From assembly GCF_004339465.1 (NCBI RefSeq), contig NZ_SMFY01000001.1, positions 372,001 to 436,000 of the forward strand: 64,000 nucleotides of DNA, written 5' to 3'. The DNA comes from Ancylobacter aquaticus. Lineage in GTDB: Bacteria; Pseudomonadota; Alphaproteobacteria; Rhizobiales; Xanthobacteraceae. The position numbers were made by a program, and so were the translations under genes. Positions 43,597 to 52,325 of this stretch are shown here, piece by piece. The notes beneath the pieces are model-generated. The model was not told where the DNA came from. It did not search any database and saw nothing but the letters and a program-made list of their open reading frames with translations. The stretch's first letter is position 1, and each line of letters begins with the position of its first letter.

Positions 43597-44274
43597 TCAC
43601 TTGGCCGGCGTGGCGACGATGGAGCGCGTGACCACGTCCACCACGATCGCCTTGCGCCGGGCCAGCCAGTCCGGTTCGGCGAAATCATGCTGGAACATGC
43701 TGCCGAGCGTGTAGCGGTTCGATACGTGGACGAAGCACAGGCCGAGGATCGAGATATAGAGATTCTCGGCGTCCATCTCCCGGTGGAAGATCTTCTCCTT
43801 CTGGCCCCGCGCCAGAAGCGTGCGCAACTGCTCCAGCAGCGGGCGTGTCATGTGCGGGATGGTGGCGGAGCGGCCGGCGGTGCGGCCCATCATCAGGTTC
43901 TCGTTCATGATCAGCCGCACGAAATGCGGATCGGTGGCGAGGAAATCGAAGGTCAGCTCGATCAGGGCCCGCAGCGCCTGGCGGGGATCGCAATGCGCGA
44001 TGTCGAGCGTCTGCTCGCGGTCGCGGATGATCTTGTAGGAGGCCTCCAGCGCCGCGAGGTAGAGATCATCCTTGTTGCCGAAATAATGGTAGATCATGCC
44101 GACATTAGCGCTGGCGCCGGCGGCGATGCGCTCGATGCGGCTGCCGCTGAAACCGTGCGCGGAAAATTCCGCCATCGCCACGTCGAGAATGCGCTGGCGG
44201 GTCGCGGCAGCGTTGCGCTTGCCCGGGGTGCGGACGGGGGCCGGCGCGGCATCCTGGGGCGGTACGGAACTCAT
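43597..44274 (-). CDS. TetR-family transcriptional regulator
   Basis: 225 residues. The N-terminal helix-turn-helix at 23-68 (RQRILDVAMAEFSAHGFSGSRIERIAAGASANVGMIYHYFGNKDDLYLAAL) is typical TetR. The C-terminal ligand domain is of the type often seen with aromatic or heterocycle degradation genes. I chose the ATG at 44274, overlapping the amidase stop (ATGA), with GGAGAAAAG before it. It is transcribed with the amidase and amidohydrolase genes and faces the tct operon. Confidence 0.85.
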   Translation of the reverse strand: MSSVPPQDAAPAPVRTPGKRNAAATRQRILDVAMAEFSAHGFSGSRIERIAAGASANVGMIYHYFGNKDDLYLAALEASYKIIRDREQTLDIAHCDPRQALRALIELTFDFLATDPHFVRLIMNENLMMGRTAGRSATIPHMTRPLLEQLRTLLARGQKEKIFHREMDAENLYISILGLCFVHVSNRYTLGSMFQHDFAEPDWLARRKAIVVDVVTRSIVATPAK

Positions 44275-45506
44275 CTTTTCTCCGGCGGGGTGGGCAGATC
44301 GGCGAACGCCTGCGCTGCAACCTCCAGCAATGCCATGTCCCGACCGCGTCGCGCCAGGATCGACAACCCTACCGGCGCGCCATCCACTGTTCCCACCGGC
44401 AGGGTGATCTGCGGCAGGCCGCCGAGCCCGGCCGGGCACAGCAACTGCATGGCGCGCGTTCGGTAGGCGTTCTCGATCTCGGCCGAGGCGGTGGCGCGAA
44501 ACGGGGGCAGGCCCGGCGTCGTCGGCAGGCAGATGAGCGCGTCACCGATGGTCGCCTCTAACTCCTCGGCGATGGCGTCCGCCTGCTGCCGGGCGGCCTC
44601 CGCCTCCGGCCGGCCGACCTTGGCGGCTGCGGCAAGGCGCTGGCCGACACCCTCGCCAAAGCCCGGACGCTCGCGCTCGATCCAGCCGCCAAGCGACTGC
44701 CAGATTTCCCACGCCTGCACGGTGCGGAAAATGTCGAGCCAGCGGTCGAGGCCGGGCGGGCTGAGGGGCGCCTCGCTGCGGGCGGGCAGGACCCGGACGA
44801 GCCGCTGCACACCTTCATCGAGCACGGCGCGGACATTGGCGTCGCACCGCTCGAACGCATCGGTGGCGACCACGAGCCGGGAGAAGCCGGGGCCTGGCGT
44901 GCCCCCGAGCAGCACGTCTCCCAGGCGTCCCAGCAGGGCGGCGTCGCGGGCGAACCAGCCGACCGTGTCGAAGCGCGGCGCGAAGGGCGCGACGCCCGAC
45001 AGCGCGATGGCGCCATGGGTCGGCCGCATGCCGAACAGCCCGCAATAGGCCGCCGGCACGCGCACCGAGCCACCGCAATCCGTGCCGATGGCGAAATCGA
45101 CCAGCCCGGCCGCCACCGCCACCGCCGAACCGCTGGACGAGCCGCCGGGCAGCCGGTCGCGGGCGGCGGGGTTGATCGGCATGCCGTAATGGAAATTCTC
45201 GCCCGAGATCGAGTAGCACAGCTCGTCGCTCACCGTGCGCGCGCGCAGCCCGGCGCCGGCGGCAAGCAGGCGCGTCACCGCCTCCGCTGTCTCGGTCGCG
45301 GGCGGATGGCTGGCGAGCCATGCGGGATGGCCGAAGCCGGTTCGGCTGCCGGCGACGTCGAACACGTCCTTCAGCCCGAACCCAAGCCCGGAAAGGGGCC
45401 CGTCGCCCGTGGCGGGGCAGGCCACGTGGTTCTCCTGGCAGAACGCACCGAAGGGCTCATCCGGCGGGCGGCCGTCGGTGCGGTGATGGGGGTCGGCAGG
45501 CGGCAT
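44271..45506 (-). CDS. Amidase-signature-family amidohydrolase
   Basis: 411-residue enzyme of the amidase signature family (GatA-like). The catalytic Lys is in 'GLKDVFDVAG', and the Ser cis-Ser pair in 'LPGGSSSGSAVAVAAG' with 'GTDCGGSVRVPAAYCGL' continuing the signature, so all three catalytic residues (Ser-cisSer-Lys) are present. The ATG at 45506 is preferred; a GTG at 45515 sits right after the upstream stop. Context with a deaminase-like amidohydrolase suggests cleavage of a small amide or an allophanate-type intermediate. It is shorter than GatA (about 480). Confidence 0.87.
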   Translation of the reverse strand: MPPADPHHRTDGRPPDEPFGAFCQENHVACPATGDGPLSGLGFGLKDVFDVAGSRTGFGHPAWLASHPPATETAEAVTRLLAAGAGLRARTVSDELCYSISGENFHYGMPINPAARDRLPGGSSSGSAVAVAAGLVDFAIGTDCGGSVRVPAAYCGLFGMRPTHGAIALSGVAPFAPRFDTVGWFARDAALLGRLGDVLLGGTPGPGFSRLVVATDAFERCDANVRAVLDEGVQRLVRVLPARSEAPLSPPGLDRWLDIFRTVQAWEIWQSLGGWIERERPGFGEGVGQRLAAAAKVGRPEAEAARQQADAIAEELEATIGDALICLPTTPGLPPFRATASAEIENAYRTRAMQLLCPAGLGGLPQITLPVGTVDGAPVGLSILARRGRDMALLEVAAQAFADLPTPPEKR

Positions 45507-45515
45507 GCGTTTCAC

Positions 45516-46748
45516 TCAACTGGCCGGCGGGCGATGCAGCAGTGCTGCGGGCCGCGTCAGGGTGCGCCGGCCGCGCTTGTAAGCGAACAGGACGGGGGCG
45601 AGCTCGGCCACCGCTTCTTCGGTCCGCTCGCAGTCCAGCACGACGAAATCGGCCGATTTGCCGGGCGCGAGGCCGTAGTCGCGGGCGTTGATCAGCCGGG
45701 CGGAGCGCGCGGTGATCATGTTGAAGCACTCGCGAATGTCGGCGGCGGCGCCGATATGGCAGATATTGGCGTTGAGGTTCGCCATGCGCACCAGCGAGCA
45801 GTCGCCGAACGGCGTGAACGGGTTCAGCACATTGTTGGTGGACAGCGAGCAGTTCACGCCATGCTGGATCAGCTTGTGGGTGTGGGTGACGCCGCGCGGC
45901 TGGTTGCAGTCGCAATCGCGGCCCATGAGGAACAGGTCGGTGGACGGCAGCACGGTCAACGCCACCCCGGCGTCGCGCATCCGCCGCGCCGCCGCGTCGA
46001 AGCGGGTCGGGCTCGCCCCTGCCAGCTTGGTGACATGGCCGATGGCGGTGCGCCCGCCCCAGCGGTAGCGGTCCGCCAGCGTGCAGACATAATCGAGGTC
46101 GAGCGTCTCGGCGCTCGGGCCGAAGTCGAGATGCATGTCGATATCGGCGTCGAATTCGCGTGCCAGCTCGAACACGCGGTCGATCTGGCCGTGCGGGTCA
46201 CTGTCGGTGTAGGGCGCGGCGCCGACAACGCGGGCGCCCTTGTTCAGCGCCGCCACCATCAGCTCATCCGTGCCCGGATTGTTGAGCAGCCCCTCCTGCG
46301 GGAAGACGCAGATCTCGATGTCGATGGCCCAGCGATATTCCTCGATCAGCGGCAGCACCCCCTCCAGCCCGCGCAGGCCGATGCCGGGATCGACCTCCAA
46401 TTGGGTCCGCATATGGGTGGTGCCCTGCATCAGGCATTTTTCCAATGTGCGCTTGCCCCGCGCATAGACATCCTCCGGCGTGAAGCCGGCCTTGGCTTTC
46501 GCGACTTCGTCGATCGCCTCGGGCAGGTCGCCGCGCACCGACTGGCAGCGGTCGAGGATGCAGGATTTGTCGAGATGGATATGGCTCTCGACGAAGCCCG
46601 GCGAGACGAGCCGCCCGCCGACATCCAGTTCCTCGCCCTCGGCGGCAAGGCCAGCCTCGATCACCACGATGCGCCCGGCCTCGACGCCGATATCGACGGT
46701 GCGGTCGGGAGCATCGGGAAGGCGGGCATTCCTTACGATCAGGTCCAT
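45516..46748 (-). CDS. Cytosine-deaminase-like amidohydrolase
   Basis: 410-residue metal-dependent hydrolase of the amidohydrolase superfamily. The metal site begins with 'SPGFVESHIHLDKSC' (H-x-H near residues 61-63), the mid-part has 'HLDFGPSAET', 'GHVTKLAG' and the C-terminal Asp region is in the usual place. The ATG at 46748 is chosen because GGAGGAGG stands before it; upstream translation is low complexity. It opens the operon with the amidase and TetR genes. The likely substrate is an N-heterocycle or exocyclic amine; it is not certain which. Confidence 0.82.
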   Translation of the reverse strand: MDLIVRNARLPDAPDRTVDIGVEAGRIVVIEAGLAAEGEELDVGGRLVSPGFVESHIHLDKSCILDRCQSVRGDLPEAIDEVAKAKAGFTPEDVYARGKRTLEKCLMQGTTHMRTQLEVDPGIGLRGLEGVLPLIEEYRWAIDIEICVFPQEGLLNNPGTDELMVAALNKGARVVGAAPYTDSDPHGQIDRVFELAREFDADIDMHLDFGPSAETLDLDYVCTLADRYRWGGRTAIGHVTKLAGASPTRFDAAARRMRDAGVALTVLPSTDLFLMGRDCDCNQPRGVTHTHKLIQHGVNCSLSTNNVLNPFTPFGDCSLVRMANLNANICHIGAAADIRECFNMITARSARLINARDYGLAPGKSADFVVLDCERTEEAVAELAPVLFAYKRGRRTLTRPAALLHRPPAS

Positions 46749-47049
46749 CGACGGGCCTCCTCCGGTGGCGTTGCGGGCGGCTTGCGATTCACGTTGCCCT
46801 CGGGGGGAGCCGTCGGCGACGCATTTGTCGCCGCGCTTGGGGGCGTGGGGGGTGGACAGGGCAGGGGCGAGACGCAATTAAGTGTTTACTTAGTTTGCAG
46901 CGGGCCGGTCGCGCCGTAAAGCCGATTGATTGGCCAGGGCCTGCCCACTCAACACGCTGTTCCCGAACGAACTTCCGGGACTTCGACACGCCCCTGCGCG
47001 CCGGGCGGGCAGGGAGTGCCTCGAATCCGCCCCGGGTGCGGCCGCGGGC
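46749..47049. promoter_or_regulatory. Promoter region of the amidohydrolase operon
   Basis: 301 bases between the end of the GntR gene and the amidohydrolase. It contains the operator-like palindrome at 46879-46892, 131 bases before the start codon, and no gene. The rest is GC-rich and shows no clear hairpin. Confidence 0.5.
46879..46892. promoter_or_regulatory. GntR-type operator candidate 1
   Basis: TAAGTGTTTACTTA, a near-palindrome almost the same as that at 48716-48729. It precedes the amidohydrolase-amidase-TetR operon. FCD-type GntR proteins often bind such short symmetric sites. Confidence 0.6.
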
Positions 47050-47715
47050 TCAGGCGCCCTCGCCCTTGAGCGCCCGCCTTACCGCCTCGCCGGTGAGCCG
47101 GTTGTGCTCTTCCAGCCGCTCGGCGAGATCGAGACGCGCACGGGCGCGGAAGGCGACCATGATGCCCTCATGCTCGCCGAAGGACTGGGCAACGCGGGTC
47201 GGGTTCTCGTTCACGACAAAGCGCAGCCGCAGCACCCGTTTTTGCAGATTGTCATAGGTCTGCACCAGCACGGGATTGTGCGTGGCCACTGCCAGCGCGC
47301 GGTGGAAGTCCTGGTTGAGCGCCGTATAGACGGCCGGGTCGGGATGGCCGCCGAGCTCGGCATGGGCGCGCTCGATCCGGGCGGCATCCACGTCCGTCGC
47401 CCGCACAGCGGCGAGCCGGCCGATCATATGCTCCACCGAGCCCTTCATCTCGAACAGATGGCCCACCTCGACTGGGTCGATGGGCGCGACGATGGAGCCG
47501 CGATTGGGCCGCAGCTCGATGAAGCCCTCGGCGGCGAGCACCTTCAGCGCTTCGCGCAGCGGCGTGCGGGAAATGCCGAAGCGCAGGCACAGCTGCGCCT
47601 CGGGAATACGCGCGCCATCGGCCAACTCGCCATTGAGCAGCACGGCGCGCAGCTTGGCAACGATCTGCTCGTGCAGCGTACCGGTTTCCGTCTCTTCCGG
47701 CGCCGGCGCGGCCAT
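47050..47715 (-). CDS. GntR-family (FCD) transcriptional regulator
   Basis: 221 residues. The winged helix at 12-75 (ADGARIPEAQLCLRFGISRTPLREALKVLAAEGFIELRPNRGSIVAP) is typical FadR/GntR. The C-terminal FCD domain (about 90-215) has conserved His residues (DFHRALAVATHN, FGEHEGIM). The start ATG at 47715 is 5 bases after the racemase-fold gene, so the two share a transcript. It is a good candidate to bind the two palindromes found at 46879 and 48716. Confidence 0.9.
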   Translation of the reverse strand: MAAPAPEETETGTLHEQIVAKLRAVLLNGELADGARIPEAQLCLRFGISRTPLREALKVLAAEGFIELRPNRGSIVAPIDPVEVGHLFEMKGSVEHMIGRLAAVRATDVDAARIERAHAELGGHPDPAVYTALNQDFHRALAVATHNPVLVQTYDNLQKRVLRLRFVVNENPTRVAQSFGEHEGIMVAFRARARLDLAERLEEHNRLTGEAVRRALKGEGA

Positions 47716-47720
47716 CGCCC

Positions 47721-48494
47721 TCACTCCCCGGCCATCGCCAGCCCGGCCCCGGAAGGCGTGGCGAAAAGCGCGCCGAACGGGGCGAGCGGGGCGGTGGGGA
47801 TGCCCATTGCCCGCAGGCACCCCCACAGGGTGGTGCTGACGGAATCGAAAACCGGAATGCCGAGGGCGCGCTCCACCTGCGCACCCACCAGTGCGCCGCG
47901 CATATTGGTGCAGACGATGGCGATGGCGTCCGGCGCCGCGCCGGCGACCTCGGCGCACATCTGCCCGATGCGCTCCTCGCCGATTTCCGCGAAGGAGAAA
48001 TTGTCGGACATGCCGCAATGGGCGCCGGCTACCACCTCGACGCCGATGGAGGCATAGTTGGCGACGATGCGCGCCCCGACATCGTCGGTATAGGGCGTGA
48101 CAAGGCCGAGCCGCTTCACGCCGCGCGCCGTGATCAGCCGGTTGAGGCTGAGGATGGCGCTGGTGGCCTTCACGCCGGTACGGGCGTGAATTTCCGCGCA
48201 GAGCCGCTCGTCGGTATCGAAGCCGAGCCAGCTTGCCGACGTGCCGTTCCAGGCGATGACATCGGTGCGCGCATCCGCCAGCAGTTCGGCGGCGGCGAGA
48301 ATGGGCTCCTGTCGGAACTGGTCCGAGGCGCTGTCGTCAAGGGCGATGCGCGTGACCCGGAACCGGCCGAAATGCGCGGAGACGTCCGGGAACAGCGGCT
48401 CCAGCATCCGCGCCGTGTAGGGCTCCAGCACGGTGTTGGAGGAGGGCGTGAGCATGCCGATCAGATGCCGGGGGTGAGCGACGATATTTTGCAT
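47721..48494 (-). CDS. Asp/Glu-racemase-fold enzyme, maleate isomerase/arylmalonate decarboxylase-like
   Basis: 257-residue protein of the Asp/Glu/hydantoin racemase superfamily. 'IGMLTPSSNTVLEP' and 'GVKATSAILSLNRLITARGVKRLGLVTPYTDDV' match maleate isomerases and arylmalonate decarboxylases. The C-terminal catalytic Cys is C195 in VCTNMRG. The first Cys of the racemase pair is replaced by Gly (G84 in W-N-G-T-S), the same Gly/Cys pairing seen in arylmalonate decarboxylase. A decarboxylase-type reaction is therefore possible. Other branches of the family also vary here. No strong Shine-Dalgarno before the ATG. Confidence 0.78.
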   Translation of the reverse strand: MQNIVAHPRHLIGMLTPSSNTVLEPYTARMLEPLFPDVSAHFGRFRVTRIALDDSASDQFRQEPILAAAELLADARTDVIAWNGTSASWLGFDTDERLCAEIHARTGVKATSAILSLNRLITARGVKRLGLVTPYTDDVGARIVANYASIGVEVVAGAHCGMSDNFSFAEIGEERIGQMCAEVAGAAPDAIAIVCTNMRGALVGAQVERALGIPVFDSVSTTLWGCLRAMGIPTAPLAPFGALFATPSGAGLAMAGE

Positions 48495-48715
48495 TCAAAA
48501 ATGACCCGACAGAAGCCACGTTGATGACCGGTCGCCGCGTTCAACAGCGTGATCGCCGCGCCGTCCGTCCTTCGTCTTGCCCTGAGTGCCGACATTCGTC
48601 AATCTGGTCGAATGGCTCGCAACCAATGAATCTGCATAGTTCTCGTGCAGAACATGGCGCGCCGCGCGGCATCGCCTTGGCCACGCTTCCGGCGCGGTGC
48701 CTACTATTTGGTATT

Positions 48716-48729
48716 TAAGTGACCACTTA
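48716..48729. promoter_or_regulatory. GntR-type operator candidate 2
   Basis: TAAGTG-AC-CACTTA, with 6-base arms that match exactly as an inverted repeat. It lies 57 bases before the Dpp-type operon and 222 bases from the divergent racemase-GntR pair, so it could control both directions. Confidence 0.65.
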
Positions 48730-48786
48730 GTTGTTGCAGAGTTGAAGGACGATAATGAATTCAAAAATCCTTCCAGGAGCCGTGTC

Positions 48787-50388
48787 ATGCGCTTGCCCCT
48801 TCTGCTGACGACCGCGCTTTCCGCTGCCTTCCTCGCCGCGTCGCCGGTGCTCTTTCCGGCCCCGGCGCTGGCGCAGGAGGGCAAGACCTTCCGCTACGCC
48901 TACCGGGTCGATCCGGCCTCGCTCGATCCCCACGCGCTGGCCGAGACCTTCACGCTGTCCTGGTTGGGTCAGGTCTACGAGCCGCTGGTCGGGCGCGGCA
49001 AGCAGCTCGAACTGGTGCCGGCGCTCGCCACCAAATGGGAGCAGCCGGAGCCGAATGTGTGGCGCTTCCATCTGCGCGAGGGCGTGAAGTTCGCCGATGG
49101 CACCCCGCTCACCGCCGATGACGTGATCTTCTCGCTGCAGCGGGTGAAGAAGGACGGATCGGACATGGCCTACACCGTCGCCTCCGTGACCGACATCAAG
49201 AAGGTGGACGATCTCACCGTCGATCTCGTCATGGCCAAGCCGAACCCCATCCTGCCGGTGCAGATCACCTCCACCTACATCATGAGCAAGGCCTGGGCGG
49301 AGAAGAACGGCGCTACCGCGCCGGCGAGCGTGAAGGCCAAGGTGGAGAACTTCGCCTCGACCAACGCCAACGGCACCGGCCCGTTCATGATCGCGTCGCG
49401 GCAGGCCGGCGTGAAGACCGAGCTGGTGCCCAACCCGAACTGGTGGGGTGAGAAGACGTCCAACGTCGCCAAGGTCGTGTTCACCCCGATCCAGTCCGAT
49501 GCCACCCGCGTCGCCGCCCTGCTCTCGGGCGAGGTCGACATGGTCTACCCGGTGCCGCAGCAGGACGTCGCGCGCATCGAGGGCAATGATGGCACCGCGG
49601 TGATCAAGGGTTCCGAGCTGCGCACCATGATGCTCGCCATGGACCAGCACCGCGACGAGCTGCAGAACTCCGACGCCAAGGGCAAGAACCCCCTCAAGGA
49701 CAAGCGCGTCCGCCAGGCGATCTATCAGGCGATCGACATGAACGCGATCCGTGACCGCATCATGGGCGGCACCTCGCACATCGCCGGCACCATGATCGCG
49801 CCGGGCATCAATGGCTACGATCCCAAGCTCGACGCGCGCGCCGCCCCCTATGACCCGGAGGCGTCGAAGAAGCTGCTGGCGGAGGCGGGCTATCCCGACG
49901 GCTTCACTTTCACCATGGATTGCTCGAACGACCGCTACGTGAACGACGAGCGCATCTGCCAGGCCATTGTCGGCATGCTTGGCCGGGTTGGGCTGAAGGT
50001 GACGCTGAACGCCCAGACCCGCTCGAAGTTCTTCGAGAAGGTGCTGGCCCGCGACACCTCCTTCGCCATGATCGGCTGGCAGCCGCTGAGCTACGACGCC
50101 CACTCCACCCTGCAGGACACCATGAACACGCCGGTGGAGAAGGTCGGCACCTACAATGTCGGCAACTACTCCAACCCCAAGGTCGATGAGCTGACGCAGA
50201 AAATCGAGGTTGAGGTCGATCCGGCCAAGCGCAACGCGATGATCTTCGAGGCGATGATGCTGGACAAGGAAGACTATGGCCACATCCCCGTGCATCAGGC
50301 CGGCCTCGCCTGGGGCGTGCGCAAGGGGGTGAACGTGGTGCAGCGCTCGGATGACAGCCTTGAGCTGAAATGGGTCAGCGTCGACTGA
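48787..50388 (+). CDS. Dpp/Opp-type ABC transporter substrate-binding protein
   Basis: 533-residue periplasmic binding protein (SBP_bac_5 family). The signal peptide ends 'PAPALAQEG'. It shows 'YAYRVDPASLDPH', 'VWRFHLREGVKFADGTPLTADDVIFSLQRV' and 'NANGTGPFMI', the family landmarks. The ATG at 48787 has AGGAG 8 bases upstream. It binds a peptide-like or cationic amide ligand and delivers it to the permeases encoded next. Given the amidohydrolase at the end of the operon, a non-peptide nitrogen compound is likely. Confidence 0.9.
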   Translation: MRLPLLLTTALSAAFLAASPVLFPAPALAQEGKTFRYAYRVDPASLDPHALAETFTLSWLGQVYEPLVGRGKQLELVPALATKWEQPEPNVWRFHLREGVKFADGTPLTADDVIFSLQRVKKDGSDMAYTVASVTDIKKVDDLTVDLVMAKPNPILPVQITSTYIMSKAWAEKNGATAPASVKAKVENFASTNANGTGPFMIASRQAGVKTELVPNPNWWGEKTSNVAKVVFTPIQSDATRVAALLSGEVDMVYPVPQQDVARIEGNDGTAVIKGSELRTMMLAMDQHRDELQNSDAKGKNPLKDKRVRQAIYQAIDMNAIRDRIMGGTSHIAGTMIAPGINGYDPKLDARAAPYDPEASKKLLAEAGYPDGFTFTMDCSNDRYVNDERICQAIVGMLGRVGLKVTLNAQTRSKFFEKVLARDTSFAMIGWQPLSYDAHSTLQDTMNTPVEKVGTYNVGNYSNPKVDELTQKIEVEVDPAKRNAMIFEAMMLDKEDYGHIPVHQAGLAWGVRKGVNVVQRSDDSLELKWVSVD

Positions 50389-50412
50389 CGCCCTGACAAG
50401 GGAGGCCGCGAC

Positions 50413-51396
50413 ATGAGTTTCGTTCTCGGACGGCTCGGGCAGACCGTGCTCGTGCTCCTCGTCGCGGCCTTCGTCAGCTTTTCGCTGTTCCGCTATGTCG
50501 GCGATCCCGTCAACAACATGGTGGGACAGAGCGCCAGCCTCGCCGAGCGCGAAGCGATGCGCACCGCGCTGGGCCTGGACGACGCCTTCGTGCTGCAGTT
50601 CGCCCGCTTCGTCGGCAATGCGCTGACCGGCGATTTCGGCATGTCCTACCGCTTCGGCCAGCCGGTGGCGACGCTGATCGCCGAGCGCTTCCCGGCGACG
50701 CTGGAACTGGCGCTGATCTCCATGCTGATCGCCACCGGCGTCGGCGTTCCGCTGGGGGTGTGGACCGCGCTCCACCGCGACCACTGGCTCTCGCAGGCGC
50801 TGATGGCCGCCTCGCTGATCGGCGTCGCGCTGCCGACCTTCCTGATCGGCATCGCGCTGATCCTGTTCTTCTCGGTCTGGCTCGGCTGGCTCCCGTCCTT
50901 CGGGCGCGGCCAGGTGGTCGAAATCGGAGGCTGGAGCACCGGGCTGCTCACCACAAGCGGCCTGCGCGCGCTGGTGCTGCCCGCCGTCACGCTGGGCGTG
51001 TTCCAGCTGGCGCTGATCCTGCGGCTGGCGCGGGCGGAGATGCTGGAGGTGATGCGCGCCGACTTCATCCGCTTCGCGCGGGCACGGGGGCTGAAGCCGC
51101 GCGCGATCCAGTACCGGCACGCGCTGCGCAACACGCTGGTGCCTGTTGTGACCATGATCGGCCTGCAGTTCGGCAATGTGTTCGCCTTCTCCATTATCGT
51201 CGAGACGGTGTTCCAGTGGCCGGGCCTCGGGCTTCTGGTGATCCAGGCGATCCAGTTCGCCGACGTGCCGCTGCTGGCGGCCTATCTCGTGCTCATCGCC
51301 CTGTGCTTCGCCGTCATCAACCTCGCGGTGGACCTCGCCTATGTCGCCATCGACCCGCGCGTGCGGTCCGGTGGCGGCGTGAGGGGGACGGTATGA
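50413..51396 (+). CDS. Dpp/Opp-type ABC permease, DppB-like
   Basis: 327-residue membrane permease with about six helices. It has the N-terminal motif 'VSFSLFRYVGDPVNN' and the EAA loop 'FIRFARARGLKPRAIQYRHALRNTLVPVVTMIGLQFG', characteristic of DppB. GGGAGG lies before the ATG. Its stop overlaps the DppC start by 4 bases. Confidence 0.92.
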   Translation: MSFVLGRLGQTVLVLLVAAFVSFSLFRYVGDPVNNMVGQSASLAEREAMRTALGLDDAFVLQFARFVGNALTGDFGMSYRFGQPVATLIAERFPATLELALISMLIATGVGVPLGVWTALHRDHWLSQALMAASLIGVALPTFLIGIALILFFSVWLGWLPSFGRGQVVEIGGWSTGLLTTSGLRALVLPAVTLGVFQLALILRLARAEMLEVMRADFIRFARARGLKPRAIQYRHALRNTLVPVVTMIGLQFGNVFAFSIIVETVFQWPGLGLLVIQAIQFADVPLLAAYLVLIALCFAVINLAVDLAYVAIDPRVRSGGGVRGTV

Positions 51397-52325
51397 GCCT
51401 CATCGCATTGCGCCATGCGCTTGGTGGCTTCTGGGAGAGCGATCTCGCCTATCGCTTCCGCCGCTCGCCGGTGGCGATCCTGGCGGCGTTGGTCGGCCTC
51501 GCTCTGCTGGTGGCGGCGATGGGCGCCCCCGTGCTGGCGCCCTATGACGCCTTCGACCCCGCCGCCGCCAATGCCGCCGATGCCCGCCTGCCGCCCGCCA
51601 GCGAGGGTATGTTCGGCGACTATTACACGCTCGGCACCGACCCGCAGGGCCGCGACATGCTCTCGGCCATGCTGTACGGGCTGCGCACCTCGCTGGTCGT
51701 TGGCCTCGCCAGCGTGGCCGCCGCTGCCCTTGCCGGCGTATTGCTGGGGCTGATGGCCGGCTATTTCGGCGGGGTGCTCGACGCCTTCATCATGCGTGCG
51801 GCCGACGTACAACTGAGCTTTCCCGCCATCCTCATCGCCCTGCTGATCGACGGCGTGGCCCGCACCGCCATGCCGGCTGCGCTGCACGCCGAGCTGGCGG
51901 TGCCGATCCTCATCGCCGCCATCGCCGCCTCGTTCTGGGTGCAATATGCGCGCACCGTGCGCGGGCTGGTGCTGGTGGAGCGCGGGCGCGACTATGTGCT
52001 GGCGGCGAAAGTCACCGGGGTGAGCACGCCGCGCATCCTGCTCTCCCACATCCTGCCCAATGTGCTCGGCCCGGTGCTGGTGATCGCCACCATCAATCTG
52101 GCGCTGGCGATCCTCACCGAATCCACCCTGTCCTTCCTCGGCGTCGGCCTGCCTTCCACCCAGCCCTCGCTCGGCTCGCTGGTACGCATCGGCAACGAGT
52201 TCGTGTTCTCCGGCGACTGGTGGATCAGCGCCCTGCCAGGGTTGCTGCTGGTGCTGCTCTCACTGTCGGTGAACATTTTCGGCGACTGGCTGCGCGACGC
52301 GCTCAACCCGAAGCTCGCTTCATGA
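51393..52325 (+). CDS. Dpp/Opp-type ABC permease, DppC-like
   Basis: 310-residue permease partner. The N-terminal cytoplasmic segment (RFRRSPVAILAALVGLALLVAA) begins the first helix, with 'YTLGTDPQGRDMLSAMLYGLRTSLVVG' and the EAA loop 'RDYVLAAKVTGVSTPRILLSHILPNVLGPVLV' as in DppC. ATGA overlap with DppB and with the ATPase downstream, so translation is coupled. Confidence 0.92.
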   Translation: MSLIALRHALGGFWESDLAYRFRRSPVAILAALVGLALLVAAMGAPVLAPYDAFDPAAANAADARLPPASEGMFGDYYTLGTDPQGRDMLSAMLYGLRTSLVVGLASVAAAALAGVLLGLMAGYFGGVLDAFIMRAADVQLSFPAILIALLIDGVARTAMPAALHAELAVPILIAAIAASFWVQYARTVRGLVLVERGRDYVLAAKVTGVSTPRILLSHILPNVLGPVLVIATINLALAILTESTLSFLGVGLPSTQPSLGSLVRIGNEFVFSGDWWISALPGLLLVLLSLSVNIFGDWLRDALNPKLAS

